A DNA stretch of 38,509 nt from an uncultured Flavobacteriaceae bacterium (lineage in GTDB: Bacteria; Bacteroidota; Bacteroidia; Flavobacteriales; Flavobacteriaceae). This document shows, one piece after another, positions 26,617 to 34,315 of the stretch. The notes below the pieces were generated by a model, which made no database searches, had not been told where the DNA came from, and saw only the letters and a program-made list of their open reading frames with translations. A program made the position numbers and the translations under genes. Location: positions 1 to 38,509 of the forward strand of contig CAJVZM010000004.1 of assembly GCA_913020475.1 (NCBI GenBank). The letters run 5' to 3'. Within the stretch, counting starts at the first letter, position 1. Each line of letters opens with the position of its first letter.

Positions 26617-28005
26617 TTATAGTTCTGGAACTTTAACACTACTTTTAATCCAACAATCGAATTTTATGGTAGCTCCTTGATTGCCCTCAGTAAAAATTTC
26701 AGTTTTAGAGGGTGCTCTACCTTCATAGCTTCTGGCTGTTTTGAGGGCCTGTTTTTTGATTGAAGCATCCACCTCGCCGGCTTTGTATGCCATTTGGGCA
26801 GCCAACCAGTAAACAGCTCTTTTATTGAATTGGGTTTCCCCACAATCATTTGCACTTCCAGCATAAATGTTAGAAATCATCAAATAGGCACGACCCATAG
26901 AGGGCTGAAAACTCAGTGCTTTTATTGCATAGCTACGGGCAGAAGATTTTCGTCCAGCATTCTTAAATTTGATGGCAATCTTGTAAAGAATTTTAGCCTT
27001 TTTGTATGGATCAGTTTGGAGAGAAATAGATTCTTCATAATATTTTAAAGCCTCGCTGCTGTCTCCAGCTTTATCTTTTAATATACCAAGGTAGTATGCA
27101 GAATCAGCCGAAGGGTCTAAAGTGTGTAAAGACTCTACAAGGGTTACGAAAAAGGGGTCATCAGAACATTCCTTACTGTCCATTCGAGAAGCGGCACGTT
27201 TTAACCAAACAGGGTCGGTTCTAAACTCCTCAAAGTTTCTTTTGTATAACGGTACCAAATTGACACAAGTAGCCTCTTTGGAAATAATAGCGTCTAAATT
27301 GGAAAGAAAAGTCCCAATAGCATTACTATTGATGCCATAAACTCTTTTACTTCTAACTTCACGACTGTTTAGAGGAACACCCTCTTCCTCCTTTTTCAGA
27401 ATGACATCCAATTTCTTGGCCAAGTTGACAGATTCTATCTCAAATTTTTCAGAGACCTCCTCGTATTTATTAAACAATTGTTCCATTTTCACCCCTTGAT
27501 CCCCTTCCTTATATAGGTCATATAACGTTTTGAAATAATTATATAGTTCTTTGGGGTTACTAAAACTTTTTGCATCAGTTTGATAGGCCAAGTCAAAGGT
27601 TTTGTACACCTCCATTTTATCGGAAGTTTTGTAATCCAGCATGGCTTGGGCCTTACTGCTGATGATGTCTCCCTTTACACTAATATTTCTTCTGAAAGGG
27701 AAATTATCCAACCATTCGTCGTAGAGTTTCATCAAATCTGCTGTCTCGGCACCAATAGTCTCGGGCGTTGCATTTTTAATTCTGTCTTTGATAATACGCT
27801 CTCCATAAGAAAAGATTGCAACATTGAGTGATGGACATTCTTTCCTTACAAACATCCAAGGCTCATAGGCATCATCATAGTTCTTGACTTTTGCGTATTC
27901 AGCAAAAATGGATAAATTTTGTAAACATTCTTGACTGTCTTGCGCTACTAAGGTTTGAGTCATCAATACTACTATCCCTAGACTAAATATTTTAAAAAAT
28001 TTCAT
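26617..28005 (-). CDS. Secreted tetratricopeptide-repeat protein
   Basis: 462 residues with a signal peptide (about 1-21). Helical repeats follow. The clearest TPR units lie in the C-terminal half, around DSAYYLGILKDKAGDSSEAL, KILYKIAIKFKNAGRKSSAR and RAYLMISNIYAGSANDCGE. The end (TIKFDCWIKSSVKVPEL) is the usual end of this flavobacterial protein. It probably scaffolds an envelope complex; no enzyme motif is present. It is encoded between the barrel protein and lptC, suggesting a role in the outer membrane or LPS export, which is inference. Confidence 0.85.
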   Translation of the reverse strand: MKFFKIFSLGIVVLMTQTLVAQDSQECLQNLSIFAEYAKVKNYDDAYEPWMFVRKECPSLNVAIFSYGERIIKDRIKNATPETIGAETADLMKLYDEWLDNFPFRRNISVKGDIISSKAQAMLDYKTSDKMEVYKTFDLAYQTDAKSFSNPKELYNYFKTLYDLYKEGDQGVKMEQLFNKYEEVSEKFEIESVNLAKKLDVILKKEEEGVPLNSREVRSKRVYGINSNAIGTFLSNLDAIISKEATCVNLVPLYKRNFEEFRTDPVWLKRAASRMDSKECSDDPFFVTLVESLHTLDPSADSAYYLGILKDKAGDSSEALKYYEESISLQTDPYKKAKILYKIAIKFKNAGRKSSARSYAIKALSFQPSMGRAYLMISNIYAGSANDCGETQFNKRAVYWLAAQMAYKAGEVDASIKKQALKTARSYEGRAPSKTEIFTEGNQGATIKFDCWIKSSVKVPEL

Positions 28006-28015
28006 TATTATTTAT

Positions 28016-29281
28016 TTAGTTAAATTTTCTCTTTATAAACCATTTATCGTTTAAGGAAAAACCAATCCTAAATGACCAAAATTTTTCTTTAAATGCACTC
28101 CCCACTCCACCATCTCTACTTACATATTCAAATCCTAAATTAGTATTGGAGAAACCAGACAATGGTAAACCAATTCCAAAATTAATACCAGTTTCCTTTA
28201 GTCCAAAATTATTTACTACTGTACCTGTTAGTTCATGACGAAAACCCATCCTAAAAACAATTCTTTTCCAATAGCTGGTTATGGAACTGAAATCTGGAAT
28301 GAAAAAACCTCCTAACGAAAATTGATACCCATTTTCATAGTCTACATTAGCTAAGTTTATGAATTCGTGACTAAAGTCTTTCATGGCATTCATCGTATAT
28401 TGGGTTCCTGCAAACCACTTTCTCTCCTCGCCTACTCCCACTCCAAAAGAAATAACATGTGGTATTCTGATGTATGTTCTTTTTAAACCAAAATCTATAA
28501 GGACAACTTCTAATTGGCCCCCAGAGCTTGATGACCCTGAAAAGGAACGCGTATTAAAAAATCTAGAATTTGTTGAAGTCAAATTTGCTTCAGGTGAATA
28601 GGAAAGCATTGCTTGAATCTCCAAATTGTCATTCACGGGAATTTCTAAATGTGAGGAAAGCTTTAAATCTAAACCGGATATACTTGATCTATTTTCCAAG
28701 ATGGTTCCCAATGTAACCTCGTTTTGAAATCTCCCTGTTTCATATATAATCTTACCAAAGTTATAATTTAAAGTAACTCCAAAACTAAGATTTTTTAAAG
28801 CCTTAAAACCAACTGATAAAAAAACTTTATTGATCCCACCCTCTCCTTCAAATAGGTTTAATATGTCGTCATCATTATTTTCAGAAGACTCCAAATACGA
28901 AAGCTTGTACCCGACGGAGGTGTATGGAATAATTCCAAAGCCAAAACCGAAATACTTAGTAGGCACTGCTACTCCAATATAATCTAGGCCAGCGGAGGCA
29001 ATGCTTTTCGACTCATTTGCCCCTGTTATATAATTGGTTCTGTAATTTAAACCTAAGGTGTAATTAGTTAATTTCAGCTTTGCATAGGAAGTAGGATTGG
29101 AAAGATTAGCGTGGATGGAGTCATTGTAAATTTCGAGCCCACCCATAAAACGATTTATCTGTGTTCCCCTAAAATTTACCTCACCCAATCCCGTGTAAGA
29201 ATAAGGAGAAGTGGTGCCTGTTTGGGAAAATAAAAAAGAACCCGTGAACAGCGCTAAAAGTTTTAATGTATTCCTAATCAT
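28016..29281 (-). CDS. Probable outer-membrane beta-barrel protein
   Basis: 421 residues with a signal peptide (about 1-20, ending LFSQ). The rest alternates hydrophobic and polar residues in strands separated by Gly/Asn/Ser turns, e.g. KYFGFGFGIIPYTSVGYKL and YQFSLGGFFIPDFS. This suggests a barrel of the FadL/OmpP1-like size class. The early motif TTSPYSYTGLGEVNFRGTQ is common in flavobacterial barrel proteins next to coaX. The substrate is unknown. Its start overlaps the coaX stop by four bases. Confidence 0.8.
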   Translation of the reverse strand: MIRNTLKLLALFTGSFLFSQTGTTSPYSYTGLGEVNFRGTQINRFMGGLEIYNDSIHANLSNPTSYAKLKLTNYTLGLNYRTNYITGANESKSIASAGLDYIGVAVPTKYFGFGFGIIPYTSVGYKLSYLESSENNDDDILNLFEGEGGINKVFLSVGFKALKNLSFGVTLNYNFGKIIYETGRFQNEVTLGTILENRSSISGLDLKLSSHLEIPVNDNLEIQAMLSYSPEANLTSTNSRFFNTRSFSGSSSSGGQLEVVLIDFGLKRTYIRIPHVISFGVGVGEERKWFAGTQYTMNAMKDFSHEFINLANVDYENGYQFSLGGFFIPDFSSITSYWKRIVFRMGFRHELTGTVVNNFGLKETGINFGIGLPLSGFSNTNLGFEYVSRDGGVGSAFKEKFWSFRIGFSLNDKWFIKRKFN

Positions 29282-30009
29282 GGACCGATATTCAATTTTA
29301 ACAAGTGGAACATTCCCTCTGCTAAAAAATTTGAATGGGCAAATATGCTATTTTTTAATGTTTTAGGCAACTTATTGGCATCGCCACCTGTTAATAAAAC
29401 CGTTAAAGAATCATATTTATTGTTGTAGTATTCAATTCTTCCATTGATTTCATCTATTATTCCATAATAAATCCCTGAATGAATCGCTTGATCTGTATTC
29501 TTTCCCATAGGGTTTTCGGCTTTTTTCACCTCCAAGAGTGGAAGGTTTCCGGTGTAGTGATTAAGTGACTTATACCTCATTTCAAAACCTGGTGATATGC
29601 CCCCTCCATGGTAAATGTTGTCCGCGTCCAAAAAATCATAGGTAATGCAACTCCCCAAATCGATGATCAATACGTTGGTATTCGGGTAATTTTTACAAGC
29701 AGCCGCAACCAATACAATTCGGTCTGATCCCAGACTATTTGGGCTTTCGTAACTATTTTCAAAAGGCAATAACAACTGAGAATTAACCCCAATAATGGGA
29801 AATAGAGCAGATAACCTTTCAAAAAAATCGCCAGCTCGTTTACTCACGTCACTGTAAATCAAACCCTTAATGCCCGAATAATTAGAAATTAAAGATTTCA
29901 CCGTAACATCAAATTTTTCTACTGCAACCTTTTGTTTTATATCGCATTTATCCTTCTTAAATAAGAAAAATTTGGCCAATGTATTCCCGAGATCAACAAT
30001 CAGATACAA
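29278..30009 (-). CDS. coaX: Type III pantothenate kinase
   Basis: Phosphorylates pantothenate, the first step of coenzyme A synthesis. 243 residues, normal for the family, of the ASKHA fold. The N-terminal phosphate loop reads YLIVDLGNTLAKFFLF; the second signature is VLIIDLGSCITYDFLD, followed by HGGGISPGFEMRYKSL, the family's substrate loop. It is first in the minus-strand run leading to lptC and ppiD; the upstream space holds a decayed tRNA. Confidence 0.95.
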   Translation of the reverse strand: MYLIVDLGNTLAKFFLFKKDKCDIKQKVAVEKFDVTVKSLISNYSGIKGLIYSDVSKRAGDFFERLSALFPIIGVNSQLLLPFENSYESPNSLGSDRIVLVAAACKNYPNTNVLIIDLGSCITYDFLDADNIYHGGGISPGFEMRYKSLNHYTGNLPLLEVKKAENPMGKNTDQAIHSGIYYGIIDEINGRIEYYNNKYDSLTVLLTGGDANKLPKTLKNSIFAHSNFLAEGMFHLLKLNIGP

Positions 30010-30039
30010 ATCATAATAAATTAATAACTAAAAGTAATC

Positions 30040-30175
30040 AAAGATTTTAGAGTAAATCCTTTGTAAGGAATGAAAAAGAATTTTATTATTTCACACCCTC
30101 TTCGGCACCATTAGCTAAGTTGATAAAGTAAAGGATTATAAATTGTAGTGTACCTGGTTCAATTCCTTAGGGCAA
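30040..30175 (+). pseudogene. Decayed copy of tRNA-Phe with its promoter region
   Basis: About 135 bases align almost without gaps to 36860-36997, the promoter and body of the intact tRNA-Phe. The upstream halves share AGAGTAAATCCTTTG. In the tRNA part, TTAGCTAAGTTGATAAAGT stands for TTAGCTCAGTTGGTAGAGC, and ACCTGGTTCAATTCCTT for CCCTGGTTCGATTCCTG. The acceptor, D and anticodon stems no longer pair; the anticodon GAA has become ATA, and one base is inserted at the acceptor/D junction. The -33 TTTG survives (30060-30063) but the -7 element is broken. It is therefore a dead duplicate. The tRNA-like part begins about 30104. The rest of the 30010-30268 gap holds nothing recognisable. Confidence 0.8.
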
Positions 30176-30268
30176 AGGGTTGGTCCTAAATAAATTATTA
30201 ACTTGGAAATAAATTACCAAAAAAACTCTTTGTAAATAATCTATTGAATTATCAAACAAATATTAATT

Positions 30269-31390
30269 ATGAAAAATAAATATTCCGTTTTTTTAACCTG
30301 CGCTTACATTTTACTTTCACAAACTATTTTAATGTCTCAAAATGAACATAATCATTTTACACATAATGGTGAGCACATAAATCATGAGTCCAATAAGTCA
30401 GGGTTTAGTAAATCTCCAGAGGAAATTAAACTAGTTACTGGACAGGGAGATTTTATTTTTACTTGGGATGAAGGGCTTACCTCTGCATTTCCAAATGAGG
30501 CTATTCAATTTGAGAAAAAAATGCATGGAGGTTTTAATGAAGACTCAGAAACAGGAATTGTTTACACAGGAATTCGTGGATATGGACTATGCTCAATTAG
30601 CCCTGACTTAAGAAAATGGAAAACTATTGGGGTTGATGAAAGGTTAAAGGATAATATCCATGGAATAGTTCATTTTAAACATAAAGGAAAAAAACTCCTT
30701 GCTATTGCTCAAGAAGGAAAAAGGGTACTTATTTTAAATACTGAAGGCAAAATTTTAAGCGAAATTCTAAAACCTACAGGAAATGAATTTGAGTTTGATT
30801 TGGCAAATAAATTTTTTAGCTCAAAAGAAAGTAATTTCGGTGTGACTGACGTTACATATTTAGATGATCTAATCTATGTTGCTCATGGATATTCAGAGGG
30901 CGACTTTATACTTACAATTGAAGAAAAAAATGGTATTTGGCGATGGGGTAACTTAGCTTGGGGCGGAAAAGGAGATCTGCCAGGTCAATTTCAAACAGCT
31001 CACGGCATTTATGCTCATGAAAATCATATTTTTGTCGCTAGTCGAGCTGCAGGTGAAGTAGTTAAGTTTACAAAAAATGGACAGTTTGTCAATATTTTTA
31101 ATAATATTCCAAAGGGGAGTCTAGTTTGTAATTTATCATACAAATCAGAACATTATTTTATGAATGCTTTACAGGCAATAGGGGATCAAAAGTCTGCACC
31201 TATATATGTTCATACAAGTAATCAATTGAAATCGACTATCATTCCAGGAGACCTAGAAATCCCTGGGTTAACTAATATTCACCAGGTGTGGCCTCATATA
31301 GTTATTAATTCAAATGGTTTAAAAGAACTATATCTTTTGGTCCATGGATGGAATAAGGGAAAATATGCTGTTTTAAAATTAGCCAATTGA
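30269..31390 (+). CDS. Secreted NHL-type beta-propeller protein with His-rich N-terminus
   Basis: 373 residues. A signal peptide (about 1-23) is followed by a short His-rich segment (H27, H29, H32, H36, H39). The body reads as beta-propeller blades. One clear NHL-like blade is HGIYAHENHIFVASRAAGEV, preceded by GGKGDLPGQFQTA; others are THIN-type strands such as GIVHFKHKGKKLLAIAQ. The His-rich segment could bind metal. No catalytic motif is obvious. It is more A/T-rich than the core genes and stands alone on the plus strand between the decayed tRNA and the rhamnose operon. The function is unknown; a link to the rhamnose genes is possible but unproven. Confidence 0.7.
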   Translation: MKNKYSVFLTCAYILLSQTILMSQNEHNHFTHNGEHINHESNKSGFSKSPEEIKLVTGQGDFIFTWDEGLTSAFPNEAIQFEKKMHGGFNEDSETGIVYTGIRGYGLCSISPDLRKWKTIGVDERLKDNIHGIVHFKHKGKKLLAIAQEGKRVLILNTEGKILSEILKPTGNEFEFDLANKFFSSKESNFGVTDVTYLDDLIYVAHGYSEGDFILTIEEKNGIWRWGNLAWGGKGDLPGQFQTAHGIYAHENHIFVASRAAGEVVKFTKNGQFVNIFNNIPKGSLVCNLSYKSEHYFMNALQAIGDQKSAPIYVHTSNQLKSTIIPGDLEIPGLTNIHQVWPHIVINSNGLKELYLLVHGWNKGKYAVLKLAN

Positions 31391-31464
31391 AAATAGTTTA
31401 ATTCTCTTTTGTGTTAATGATGATTTTAGAATAAAATAATTTTAAGCAAGTAATTTTTTAAGGT

Positions 31465-31667
31465 TTATAGAATCGAATCCGGTTTTAATTTAACCACCAT
31501 TAGAGTTTGCCACAAAACATTGGTTGTTAAACCTCCCAACAATATCAACAGAATGATCATATTATTTCAAATAATATATTTTTACTAATCGAGTTGTAGT
31601 TGTTTGAAATTGCAATTCACATGAAGCCTCCCACATTTATTTTCGAGAATGAATGCCAAAACTAAAA
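31465..31667 (-). pseudogene. Remnant of a RhaT-like sugar/proton symporter
   Basis: No intact ORF, but the minus strand codes for fragments resembling L-rhamnose/proton symporter RhaT. Around 31621-31667 a frame reads FSFGIHSRK, stop, MWEAS, like the family's SFG-x-x-AGK-x-MA-x-A span. From 31566 down to 31465 another frame reads NNMIILLILLGGLTTNVLWQ and then LMVVKLKPDSIL, which matches the NNxxxxxxLLGGxTTNxxWC membrane segment of Bacteroidota RhaT, including the following Lys-rich loop. The frames differ and stops intervene. It lies directly downstream of the kinase gene, where a transporter gene of the operon would fit. The remaining bases of the 31391-31713 gap hold nothing else clear. 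Confidence 0.55.
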
Positions 31668-31713
31668 AAGGTACTTAAAATATCACAAACAATTAATCCC
31701 AAGTGGGATTGAA

Positions 31714-33030
31714 TTAAAATTCGAAATTATTATCAATCAACATTGCTGAACCAAGGGCGCAAGAATATGATGATGGTTTAGATTTGATTTTTTGATCAGG
31801 AAATTTCCTTTTCAAGATTTCTATAAAAATATTATTATCACAAAACCCACCGTCTACATAAATATATTTTGGTAGGATTTCACAAATAACATTAATCTGA
31901 TTTTGAAGTAATTCAACTAGCTCCTTAATTAATTGATAATAAGCAATTTCAAATTTAGAGAAATCCAAATCATCATAATTAGGGGCAGAACTATTATCTA
32001 AATACTTCCAATGAAAGCAATTTTTTGATTTTTTTAATACTTTTTTTAAAATTATATGATCAAATTTTAACTCGCGATGATAAAACTTTGGAAGGTTAAA
32101 CTGATTTATTAATTTTTGAACTTTCAGTCTGTGTTCTTCTCCTAAAAACAAACGTGAAGATTTCACGGGACTCCCGTCTATTTTCATGTAAGCAGTAGCA
32201 CCTGCCTTGATCTGGTTTAAATTAAATATGCTATCTCTAGTGAATGGGTTAAAATTGATACACCAAGTTCCTGTTGATAAAAGTAGAAAAGAGTCCTTGC
32301 CCATTAAAAGGTAGGTCAATAAAGCGGCGGAGCTATCATGAATTCCTATACCAAAAGTTATTTTTCTAGAGCCAAATTTTTTGATGACTGTTGTTTGTGT
32401 TTTTACAATTGGGGGGAAAAGGCTATCCAAACTTTCAGCTTCAACCCAATGATGATATTTTTTTTTTTGAAAATCCCAAAGATCTGTATGGCATCCTATG
32501 CTGGTATATTCAGAGTACATCTTTCCAGTAAAAACATAACTTAGGTACTGAGATAAATGAAGGGTTTTATGAATTTTTTTGAAAATTTCTGGACGTTTAT
32601 GTTTCAACCAGTAAAGTTGTTTTCCAGAGTTTAGAAAATTTAAGTTTTTCGAACCGGTCTGAACAATAAAAGAAGACTCAGGACCATAATCACGGAAAAA
32701 TGGAATTAAGGTATCTGCCTCAAAAGTCTTATGATAATCATATACTGATGATGCAAGATTACCTTCTTTATCTAAGTGAACCATAGTAGCCCCAAAACCA
32801 CAAAAATTCACTTTTTCAATTTGAAATTTTTTTGATAATAGTAAAATTTCGAAGGACGCTTTCATCCAAGACACAATTGCTTTTATATCCTCAGCAATGT
32901 GACCATCCTCGTCCTCTATTTTGGGAATTGAGATTTTAGTTCTAGCTAAAATCTTATAGTTTTTATCAAAAACAAAATATTTTTGGTTGGTCTTGCCAAT
33001 ATCAAATACTAAACAACAATTTAATTTCAT
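31714..33030 (-). CDS. rhaB: FGGY-family carbohydrate kinase, probable L-rhamnulokinase
   Basis: 438 residues. Likely phosphorylates L-rhamnulose to L-rhamnulose 1-phosphate. The N-terminal phosphate loop reads CLVFDIGKTNQKYFVFD, an FGGY variant; GFGATMVHLD, GIGIHDSSAALLTYL, LLSTGTWCINF and YVDGGFCDNN follow in FGGY order. The end PSSYSCALGSAMLI matches the family's ALGAA motif. Its start shares one base with the isomerase stop (TAATG), so it is translationally coupled. It is visibly richer in A/T than its partner genes (13 G/C in 32041-32100 against 26 in 34141-34200, in the isomerase). No frameshift is seen. Confidence 0.8.
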   Translation of the reverse strand: MKLNCCLVFDIGKTNQKYFVFDKNYKILARTKISIPKIEDEDGHIAEDIKAIVSWMKASFEILLLSKKFQIEKVNFCGFGATMVHLDKEGNLASSVYDYHKTFEADTLIPFFRDYGPESSFIVQTGSKNLNFLNSGKQLYWLKHKRPEIFKKIHKTLHLSQYLSYVFTGKMYSEYTSIGCHTDLWDFQKKKYHHWVEAESLDSLFPPIVKTQTTVIKKFGSRKITFGIGIHDSSAALLTYLLMGKDSFLLLSTGTWCINFNPFTRDSIFNLNQIKAGATAYMKIDGSPVKSSRLFLGEEHRLKVQKLINQFNLPKFYHRELKFDHIILKKVLKKSKNCFHWKYLDNSSAPNYDDLDFSKFEIAYYQLIKELVELLQNQINVICEILPKYIYVDGGFCDNNIFIEILKRKFPDQKIKSKPSSYSCALGSAMLIDNNFEF

Positions 33031-34304
33031 TAAAGTCCGCTTGATTTTGAATCTAGTCCACGAGTGGCAATTAGTTTTTTGCGAACATTTAAATCACGAT
33101 AAGCAGCAAGTGAATCCAATGCGCCACCCCTTTGGTAAATAGCTTCTTTAACCAATGGTCTAACATCAGTCCTGAAGGCATCTTGAAGAACAGACTGGGA
33201 AGTCGCAACATCATTTTGTGCTTGGGCGTCTTTCAATTGATTATAATCCACGATTAAAGCTCTTGCGTAAGCAATTTTTATACTTTCTACTGATTGGAGT
33301 AAATCTTCCATAGGGTCTTTGAGGTTATGACTTGCATCGATCATCCAAGAGGGTTCTGGATTCAAGGTTTCACGCATTCCTTGAACTAGTTCGCAAAAAA
33401 TAAGAAACAATTGATAAGGTTTGATTGCCCCAACAGTAAGATCATCATCTCCGTATTTACTATCATTGAAATGGAATCCACCTAGTTTATTAATATGCAT
33501 TAATAACGAAACAATCTGTTCAACATTGGTATTTGGCAGATGGTGACCTAAATCAACTAATGTACTTGCCTGATCACCTAATTTTGAGGCAAGTAAGTGG
33601 GAAGTTCCCCAGTCAGGGATTACCATAGAATAAAAATTTGGTTCATAAGGTTTATACTCAATTAGTAATTTCCAATCAGAGGGTAAATGATCATAAATTT
33701 CCTTAAGAGAGTCCAATGTTCTTTGAAACGCACCTCGAAAGTTGTGTTGACCTGCAAATGAGCTACCATCTGCCAACCAAACCGTCAATGCTTTAGAACC
33801 CAATTCTACCCCATGATCAATTACCTCTTTATTGTGTTGAATGGCCTCTTTTCTCACTTCTGGATCAATGTGAGACAATGATCCAAATTTATAGGAATGA
33901 ACATTGTTGGTCTGATCCTGAAAAGTATTGGAATTAACCGCATCGAATTTAATGTCCAATTCATTGGCTAAAGTCTTTATGGCAGTGAAGTCCTTAGGGA
34001 TGTCCCATGGGATGTGAAGACTGACTGCGCCACTGGACTTGTTGAGGGTGTGAAGAACACCAATATCTTTAATCTTATTCACTAGGTTAGAGGGTTCACC
34101 ACCTTCAGGAAACCTACCAAAACGGGTACCTCCTGTTCCCAAGGCCCAACTGGGAATTGCAACCTGGAAATCACCGATTTCATTTAGGATCTTATCCACA
34201 TCAATTCCTTTATGGTTAAGTGATTCCGATAAAAAACCCCAATGCTTCTGATGGTCAAGTAATCTTTCTTTATTAAAGGCCTTTACTCTATTTGGATCAA
34301 CCAT
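33030..34304 (-). CDS. rhaI: L-rhamnose isomerase (RhaI type)
   Basis: Interconverts L-rhamnose and L-rhamnulose. 424 residues, the size of the Pseudomonas stutzeri-type enzyme and not the E. coli RhaA type. TIM-barrel signatures: IPSWALGTGGTRFGRFPEGG near the N-terminus, AVSLHIPWDIP, LTVWLADGSSFAGQHNFRGA, LLIEYKPYEPNFYSMVIPDWG, and the metal-binding strands VDLGHHLPNTNVEQI and GFHFNDSKYGDDDLTVG. All expected metal ligands (E, D, H, D) are present. It lies 11 bases after the aldolase/dehydrogenase gene and is coupled to the kinase. Confidence 0.92.
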   Translation of the reverse strand: MVDPNRVKAFNKERLLDHQKHWGFLSESLNHKGIDVDKILNEIGDFQVAIPSWALGTGGTRFGRFPEGGEPSNLVNKIKDIGVLHTLNKSSGAVSLHIPWDIPKDFTAIKTLANELDIKFDAVNSNTFQDQTNNVHSYKFGSLSHIDPEVRKEAIQHNKEVIDHGVELGSKALTVWLADGSSFAGQHNFRGAFQRTLDSLKEIYDHLPSDWKLLIEYKPYEPNFYSMVIPDWGTSHLLASKLGDQASTLVDLGHHLPNTNVEQIVSLLMHINKLGGFHFNDSKYGDDDLTVGAIKPYQLFLIFCELVQGMRETLNPEPSWMIDASHNLKDPMEDLLQSVESIKIAYARALIVDYNQLKDAQAQNDVATSQSVLQDAFRTDVRPLVKEAIYQRGGALDSLAAYRDLNVRKKLIATRGLDSKSSGL

Positions 34305-34315
34305 AATTCTATTTT

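Noticed and set aside
31559-31583. 8-bp hairpin followed by T5 as terminator for the propeller gene
   Set aside because: The stem is made of A/T pairs only, lies about 170 bases after the gene, and falls inside the rhaT-like remnant.
31695-31710. Hairpin AATCCC-AAGT-GGGATT as terminator of the rhamnose operon
   Set aside because: It is placed right after the kinase stop, but the stem has only 6 bp and no convincing T-run follows on the minus strand.
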